Position numbers and translations under genes: made by a program
Notes under the pieces: model-generated
Seen by the model: only the letters and a program-made list of their open reading frames with translations
Database searches by the model: none
Told to the model about the DNA's origin: nothing
Part shown: in pieces, positions 59,473 through 64,000 of the stretch
Position numbering within the stretch: the first letter of the stretch is position 1
Layout: every line of letters begins with the position of its first letter
Assembly: GCA_000720805.1 (NCBI GenBank)
Contig: JODI01000007.1
Location: 124,001 to 188,000, forward strand
Reading direction: 5' to 3'
Length of the DNA: 64,000 nt
Source of the DNA: Streptomyces violaceoruber
Lineage (GTDB): Bacteria > Actinomycetota > Actinomycetes > Streptomycetales > Streptomycetaceae

Positions 59473-60420
59473 ATGAGCACTGTGAACACGATGCGAGCCA
59501 TCAGCCAGGACGTCCTCGGCGGTCCCGAGGTTCTGAGGGAGGTACGGGTGGAGCGCCCCGTGCCGGGCCCCAACCAGGTGCTGGTCCGGGTCCGTGCCGC
59601 CGGACTGAACCCCACCGACTGGAAGCACCGGGCGACCGGCGGCTTCCTCGGCGAGCCGCCCTTCGTGCTCGGCTGGGACGTCTCCGGCGTGGTCGAGGCG
59701 GTCGGCATCGGCGTGGCCACGTTCACGCCGGGCGACGAGGTCTTCGGCATGCTGCCGTACCCGTACGGTCACGGATCGCACGCCGAGTACGTCATCGCCC
59801 CGGTCCGCGCCCTCACCCACAAGCCGTCCCTGATCGACCACACGCAGGCGGGCGCGCTGCCACTGGTGTCCCTGACCGCGTGGCAGGCCCTGGTGGAGAA
59901 CGCGGACGTGCAGCCCGGTCAGCGGGTGCTGATCCACGCGGCGGCCGGCGGGGTCGGGCACGTGGCCGTGCAGATCGCCAAGGCGCGCGGCGCGTACGTG
60001 ATCGGCACGGCGAGCGCGGGCAAGCACGACTTCCTGCGCGAGATCGGCGCGGACGAGACGATCGACTACCGCGAGACGGACTTCGTCGAAGCCGTGAAGG
60101 ACGTCGACGTCGTGCTGGACACGCTCGGCGGTGAGACGTCCGTGCGCTCGCTGCGTGTGCTGCGGCCGGGCGGGATCGTGGTGTCGATCTTGGTCGGGTC
60201 GGACGAGTTCCGCGAGGAGGCCGAGCGACTCGGCGTACGGGCCCTGCGCATGCTCGTGGACGCCGACCGGGCCGGGATGAAGGCGATCGCGGACCTCGTC
60301 GAGCAGGGGAAGCTGAGGGCCACGATCGCGGACACCTTCCCGCTGACCGATGCCGCCGAGGCGCACGCGCTGGGCGACACCGGCCGGACCACGGGGAAGC
60401 TGGTCCTCACGGTCGACTGA
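59473..60420 (+). CDS. NADP-dependent oxidoreductase (zinc-free MDR, quinone oxidoreductase type)
   Basis: A 315-residue medium-chain reductase. The GroES-like half (MRAISQDVLGGPEVLREVRVERPVPGPNQVLVRVRAAGLNPTDW) is followed by a Rossmann fold with HAAAGGVGHVAVQIAKARGAYVIGTAS, the NADPH loop of quinone oxidoreductases. The Cys/His zinc ligands of alcohol dehydrogenases are absent. The ATG at 59473 is chosen (GGGCAGG about 11 bases upstream); 59491 is an alternative. It is divergent from the GlxA-type regulator and presumably its target. Substrate: a quinone or enone. Confidence 0.9.
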   Translation: MSTVNTMRAISQDVLGGPEVLREVRVERPVPGPNQVLVRVRAAGLNPTDWKHRATGGFLGEPPFVLGWDVSGVVEAVGIGVATFTPGDEVFGMLPYPYGHGSHAEYVIAPVRALTHKPSLIDHTQAGALPLVSLTAWQALVENADVQPGQRVLIHAAAGGVGHVAVQIAKARGAYVIGTASAGKHDFLREIGADETIDYRETDFVEAVKDVDVVLDTLGGETSVRSLRVLRPGGIVVSILVGSDEFREEAERLGVRALRMLVDADRAGMKAIADLVEQGKLRATIADTFPLTDAAEAHALGDTGRTTGKLVLTVD

Positions 60421-60460
60421 CCCGGGGACCGGAAGGGGGCAGGGTCGGAAGGGGACCGGG

Positions 60461-61567
60461 TCAGAACGTGAGCACGGGCTTGATCGCCTTGCCCGCGCCC
60501 ATGTCCCGCACCGCCTGGTCGATGTCCGCGAACGGATAGGTGCTGATCAGGCGGTGCAGCGGGAGCCGTCCCTCCTTCACCAGGCGGACCAGGGCGGGGA
60601 TGAAGGTCTGCGTCTCGGCGTCACCGAGGGTGAGACCGACGACCTGCTTGCCGCCGAGCATCCCGTTGACGTCCAGGGCGACCTCGGTGCCGAACGCCGG
60701 GGCGCCGACGATGACGAGGGTGCCGCGGGCGGCGAGCGCGTCGACGCCCTGGCGCAGGACGGCGACGTTGCCCGTGGTCTCCACGATGCCGTCCGCGCCC
60801 TGGCCGCCGGTGATCTCCGCGAGGGCCTCGCCGAGGTCGGCCTCGCCCGCGTGGATGATGTGGGTGGCGCCCAACTCCTTGGCCAGCGAAAGCCGTTCGC
60901 CGACCCGGTCCACGGCGACGATGTTCGTGGCCGGGGTGAGGGCGGCGGCCATGACTGCCGACAGGCCGACGGCTCCGGCGCCGAGGACGACGATCGTGCT
61001 GCCGGTGACCGGCTTCAGTACGTTCCACACGGCGCCGACACCGGTCTGCACCCCGCAGCCCAGCGGGGCGATCGACTCGAGGGGGACCTCGGGGTCGACC
61101 TTGACCAGGCTGCGCTCGTCGACCAACGCCCGCTCGGCGAACGAGGACTGTCCGAAGAAGTGGCCGCCGAGCGGCTCGCCGTCGCGACTGATGGTGCTGG
61201 TGCCGTCGGCACGGCGGCCGCCGATGAGGTTCAGCGGCAGCCAGCCGGCGCAGTAGGCGGGGTGGCCGCCCCGGCAGTTGCGGCAGTCGCCGCACGAGGT
61301 GAAGGACAGCACGACATGGTCGCCGGGGGCGACGCCGGTGACGGCGGAGCCCACGGTCTCGACGACGCCCGCGCCCTCGTGCCCGAGGACTCCGGGAAGG
61401 GGGAAGGGCAGTCCGCCGCCCGCCACGCCGAGGTCGGTGTGGCACAGGCCGGTGGCGACCATGCGGACGACCGCCTCGTGCGCACCGGGCTCGTCGAGCT
61501 CGACGTCGCTGAGGGTGAAGGGTGCTCCGCCTGACTCGACGACGGCGGCGCGGGTGGTGAGGGACAT
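60461..61567 (-). CDS. Zinc-dependent alcohol dehydrogenase (aryl-alcohol type)
   Basis: A 368-residue MDR enzyme. Catalytic zinc ligands are Cys42 (GLCHTD), His63-Glu64 (LGHEGAG) and Cys171 (LGCGVQTG). The structural zinc set is Cys92, Cys95, Cys98 and Cys106 (SCGDCRNCRGGHPAYC). The Rossmann loop is VVLGAGAVGLSA. Length and GCGVQTGVGAVWNV resemble NAD-dependent aryl-alcohol dehydrogenases. It follows the aldehyde dehydrogenase by 25 bases on the same strand, so the pair can oxidise an alcohol to the acid under the divergent MarR regulator. Confidence 0.92.
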   Translation of the reverse strand: MSLTTRAAVVESGGAPFTLSDVELDEPGAHEAVVRMVATGLCHTDLGVAGGGLPFPLPGVLGHEGAGVVETVGSAVTGVAPGDHVVLSFTSCGDCRNCRGGHPAYCAGWLPLNLIGGRRADGTSTISRDGEPLGGHFFGQSSFAERALVDERSLVKVDPEVPLESIAPLGCGVQTGVGAVWNVLKPVTGSTIVVLGAGAVGLSAVMAAALTPATNIVAVDRVGERLSLAKELGATHIIHAGEADLGEALAEITGGQGADGIVETTGNVAVLRQGVDALAARGTLVIVGAPAFGTEVALDVNGMLGGKQVVGLTLGDAETQTFIPALVRLVKEGRLPLHRLISTYPFADIDQAVRDMGAGKAIKPVLTF

Positions 61568-61592
61568 CGCAGGGACTCCTTGGAGGGCGCGC

Positions 61593-63047
61593 TCAGTCGA
61601 GCGAGACGACTACGGACTTGATCTTGGTGTAGGCGGCGAAGGCCTCGGGCCCGTACTCGCGGCCGAAGCCGGAGTCCTTGACCCCGCCGAAGGGCACCGC
61701 GGGGTCGAGCATCGCCCAGTCGTTGATCCACACGATGCCGGCCTGGAGCCGCTCGGCGACCCGGTGGGCGCGGGCGAGGTTGCTGGTCTGGACGCCCGAG
61801 GCCAGGCCGTACGGCGTCGAGTTGGCGAGGGCGACGGCCTCGTCCTCGGAGTCGAAGGGCTGCACGGTGAGCACCGGCCCGAAGATCTCCTCCTGGACGA
61901 CCCGGGAGTCGTTGGGCAGGTCGGCGATCACGGTGGGCTGGTAGTAGTAGCCGCCGTCCAGGTCGAGACGTTCACCGCCGCAGACGACGCGGCCGCCCTC
62001 CTTGCGGGCCAGGGCGACGTACTCCTCGACCTTCTTCAGGTGCTTCTCCCCCGCCATCGGACCGACCACGGTCTCGGGCTGCCGGGGGTCGCCGACCGGG
62101 ACGCCGGGCACGGCGTCGGCGAGGATGCCGAGCAGGGTGCTGTACACCGAGCGGGCCACCAGCAGCCGGGGGCCGCCCATGCAGAACTGGCCGGTGTTGA
62201 AGACGAAGCCCTTGATGACCGCGCCGACCGCCTTCTCCAGGTCGGCGTCCTCGAAGACCACGTGGGCCGCGTTGCCGCCGAGCTCCATGGTGACGGGCTT
62301 GAGGGACTCGCCGGCGACGCTCGCGGCGTGCCGGCCGACGGCGGTGGAGCCGGTGAAGGCGATCTTGTCGACGCCGCTGTGCCGCAGCAGTGCCTCCCCG
62401 GCCACCGGACCGGAGCCGGTGACGACGTTGACCACGCCGTCCGGGACCCCGGCCTTCTGGAAGAGGCCGGCCATGTAGAGGGCGCTGAGCGGGGTCTCGT
62501 CGGCGGGCTTGTGTACGACCGTGTTGCCGGCCGCCAGCGCCGGGGCGATCTTGGACCCGGCCAGGATCAGCGGGAAGTTGAAGGGCGTGATCGCGGCGAC
62601 CACGCCGAGCGGCTCGCGCCGGGTGTAGGCGAGCGCGTTCATGGGGGTGTCGCGGTTCGAGCCGTGCAGGGAGTGGGCGAGGGCGGCGAAGTGCTCGTAG
62701 TCGTTGGCCGCGTTCGTCACGTCGACCGCGTGGCACAGCGTGATCGGCTTGCCCACGTCGAGGCTCTCCAGGTGCGCGATCTCGTCCGCGTTCTCCCGGA
62801 TCAGCTCGGCGACCCGGTGCAGGGTCCGGCCCCGCTCCCGGCCGCTCAGCCCGGACCAGGCGCCCCCGTCGAAGGCCTCACGGGCCGCCCGTACCGCGGC
62901 GTCCACGTCGGCGGCGCCCGCCTCCGCGACGGTGGTGACGACCGCGCCCCGGGACGGGTCGACCACCTCGGTGCGCGCGCCGTCCGCGGCCTCGCGCCAC
63001 TGCCCTGCGATGAACAGCCGGCCGGGTTCGATCTCGAAGGTGGTCAT
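61593..63047 (-). CDS. Aldehyde dehydrogenase family enzyme
   Basis: A 484-residue NAD(P)-dependent enzyme. Catalytic Cys289 (GQFCMGGP) and Glu255 (MELGGNA) are present, as are Asn157 (ITPFNFPL) and the cofactor loop FTGSTAVG (231-238). It would convert an aldehyde, perhaps aromatic, to the acid. The ATG at 63047 follows GAGGAG by five bases; the GTG two codons earlier sits too close. It is the first gene of an operon with the alcohol dehydrogenase. The promoter region carries two matching palindromes shared with the MarR gene. Confidence 0.93.
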   Translation of the reverse strand: MTTFEIEPGRLFIAGQWREAADGARTEVVDPSRGAVVTTVAEAGAADVDAAVRAAREAFDGGAWSGLSGRERGRTLHRVAELIRENADEIAHLESLDVGKPITLCHAVDVTNAANDYEHFAALAHSLHGSNRDTPMNALAYTRREPLGVVAAITPFNFPLILAGSKIAPALAAGNTVVHKPADETPLSALYMAGLFQKAGVPDGVVNVVTGSGPVAGEALLRHSGVDKIAFTGSTAVGRHAASVAGESLKPVTMELGGNAAHVVFEDADLEKAVGAVIKGFVFNTGQFCMGGPRLLVARSVYSTLLGILADAVPGVPVGDPRQPETVVGPMAGEKHLKKVEEYVALARKEGGRVVCGGERLDLDGGYYYQPTVIADLPNDSRVVQEEIFGPVLTVQPFDSEDEAVALANSTPYGLASGVQTSNLARAHRVAERLQAGIVWINDWAMLDPAVPFGGVKDSGFGREYGPEAFAAYTKIKSVVVSLD

Positions 63048-63081
63048 CACCACTCCTCAGCTTCATTGCCAAGATTTCAAT

Positions 63082-63131
63082 CAACAGGATTCCTGTTGGT
63101 TCGCAGTCTCTTTACAGACAGGTTTCCTGTC
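63082..63131. promoter_or_regulatory. Two MarR-type operators (ACAGG(A/T)TTCCTGT)
   Basis: CAACAGGATTCCTGTTG (63082-63098) and GACAGGTTTCCTGTC (63117-63131) share a 13-base core differing at one position, with centres about 34 bases apart. They fill the gap between the aldehyde dehydrogenase and MarR genes. Repression of both by MarR is expected, relieved by an aromatic or phenolic ligand. Confidence 0.8.
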
Positions 63132-63150
63132 AATGCTCTAGTGTGAACTC

Positions 63151-63588
63151 ATGCTCGACACCCAGGTGGCCAAGGCGCCCCCGTCGCTTCTCTACATGGT
63201 GAAACAAGTGGAGCTCGTGGTGCGATCCCACCTGGACGAGCTGGTCAAGCCGTCCGGGGTCACCGCGCTGCAGTACACCGCGCTCACCGTCCTGGAGCGG
63301 CACGACGGACTGTCGGCCGCCCAGCTGGCCCGCGACTCGTTCGTCACCGCCCAGTCGATCGCCGATCTGGTGCGGTCACTGGAGAACCGCGGGCTGGTGT
63401 GCCGGGAGCGCAATCCCCGCAACCGTCGGGAGCTGCTGATCCTGCTGACCGACGCGGGCCGCGAGCTGCTCGCCCGGCACGAGGGGCCCGTACGGGAGCT
63501 GGAGGAGCGGATGGTGCGGGACCTCACACCACACCAGGCGCAGCAGTTCCGCCAGGCGCTTTCCAGGGCCTGGCACGCCCTGTCGTAA
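63151..63588 (+). CDS. MarR-family regulator
   Basis: A 145-residue winged-helix repressor. The DNA-binding part reads GLSAAQLARDSFVTAQSIADLVRSLENRGLVCRERNPRNRRELLILLTDAGRELL, complete with the wing. Terminal helices form the dimer. It diverges from the dehydrogenase operon, and two palindromes of the MarR type lie between the genes. I infer control of the operon and itself. No clear ribosome site precedes the ATG, so a short or leaderless message is possible. Confidence 0.92.
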   Translation: MLDTQVAKAPPSLLYMVKQVELVVRSHLDELVKPSGVTALQYTALTVLERHDGLSAAQLARDSFVTAQSIADLVRSLENRGLVCRERNPRNRRELLILLTDAGRELLARHEGPVRELEERMVRDLTPHQAQQFRQALSRAWHALS

Positions 63589-63723
63589 GGCGACCCTCGC
63601 AATTCGAAGACATATGTCAATCGAACATGCTCAAATTCACTCCATCGAGGGTAACTTGCAGGGCGGGGAACGGATTTGTGCGCACGCCCCGTCCCTGAGG
63701 AACCGGTTGGAGGCGATGTCGTC

Positions 63724-64000
63724 GTGGAGCAGGACCCCGCACCGCCCGCCCGGCATGTGCGCGTCCACCAGGACCGGGGGCACACGGTGCTGGAGCTCCA
63801 CGGGGAGATCGACATCGCCGCGGCCATGGAGATCATCCCGTACCTGGACCGGGTGACCGGGCGGCCCGAGGCCCGTCTGGTGATCGACCTCAGCGACGTG
63901 GAGTTCTTCGACTGCTCCGGACTGCGCCTGCTCTACCGGGCACGCAGCCGGATGCTCGACAACGGCGGACGCCTGCTCCTGGTCTGCACACACCCGCTCA
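63724..64000 (+). CDS. STAS-domain anti-sigma antagonist (3' end outside window)
   Basis: The first 92 residues of a second SpoIIAA/RsbV-like protein. VLELHGEIDIAAAMEIIPYL and VIDLSDVEFFDCSGLRLLYRARSRM form the STAS fold, with the phosphorylatable Ser in DCSG. The GTG at 63724 has GGAGG ten bases upstream. It resembles the STAS protein at 22589-23002, particularly the FFDCSGLR loop. The C terminus is cut by the window end. Confidence 0.85.
   Translation, partial: MEQDPAPPARHVRVHQDRGHTVLELHGEIDIAAAMEIIPYLDRVTGRPEARLVIDLSDVEFFDCSGLRLLYRARSRMLDNGGRLLLVCTHPL

Noticed and set aside
1..64000. tRNA, rRNA, riboswitch or complete insertion sequence
   Set aside because: No cloverleaf, rRNA-like stretch, known riboswitch core or transposase-like protein was seen on either strand.

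Overview
The window is very GC-rich and reads as Streptomyces chromosome. Indicators are the strong G/C third-position bias, frequent GTG/TTG starts, an actinobacterial type cytochrome oxidase subunit IV, a Streptomyces subtilisin inhibitor, an F420 (Ddn)-type reductase, a CebR box, and many SpoIIE-type phosphatases and STAS proteins. I saw no rRNA, tRNA, CRISPR array or complete insertion sequence.

Layout. 1-3.2 kb: end of a ctaD-type oxidase subunit I, its subunit IV, a convergent solo cytochrome b (qcrB-like) and a CBS-pair protein. 3.4-8.3 kb: two divergent PP2C/SpoIIE phosphatases, the first broken by one extra base in a 7-G run. 8.6-10.1 kb: secreted serine protease with a long acidic Gly/Ala-rich tail. 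11.0-17.2 kb: a compact NHLM-type peptide export locus (double-glycine precursor, adaptor, C39 peptidase-ABC exporter, second ABC protein). 17.3-22.4 kb: MFS exporter under paired palindromes, Ppx/GppA protein, small acidic protein, and a three-gene operon (heme-oxygenase-like diiron protein, methyltransferase, CDGSH protein). 22.6-26.0 kb: STAS antagonist, protease inhibitor, unknown protein, FMN alpha-hydroxy-acid oxidase. 26.0-29.9 kb: a sigma-like/membrane/ricin-lectin fusion, a Doc-like toxin-antitoxin pair with a degenerate active site, and a frameshifted 2OG-Fe(II) oxygenase.

30.0-37.0 kb: a second solo qcrB, a GH9 cellulase under a perfect CebR palindrome, and a GH2 beta-galactosidase-like enzyme. 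37.3-39.7 kb: third SpoIIE phosphatase, with a HATPase domain. 40-46 kb: palindromic element, DUF4232 lipoprotein, ArsB/SLC13-like permease, second sigma-like/ricin fusion, AraC regulator. 46-52.3 kb: phytanoyl-CoA dioxygenase family protein, aldo/keto reductase, flavoprotein, P450-ferredoxin pair, LysE exporter, SnoaL-like protein, F420-type reductase. 52.4-57.5 kb: CDF transporter, glutathionyl-hydroquinone reductase-like protein behind five 23-bp repeats, DUF4235, VOC protein, amidohydrolase remnant, DUF1304-TetR operon with its own palindrome. 57.5-64 kb: lipoprotein, GlxA-type regulator divergent from a quinone-oxidoreductase-like enzyme, alcohol and aldehyde dehydrogenases divergent from a MarR regulator across two matching palindromes, and the start of another STAS protein.

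How it works together. The window combines respiratory paralogs, envelope/secreted functions, biomass degradation and a dense set of partner-switch proteins (three PP2C phosphatases, two STAS antagonists). The most system-like unknowns are the NHLM locus with a cysteine-free, repeat-containing peptide and no visible modifying enzyme; the two sigma-like/ricin membrane fusions; and the diiron-methyltransferase-CDGSH operon. Coordinates of genes were checked for reading frame; functions are family-level assignments made by reading, without database searches.
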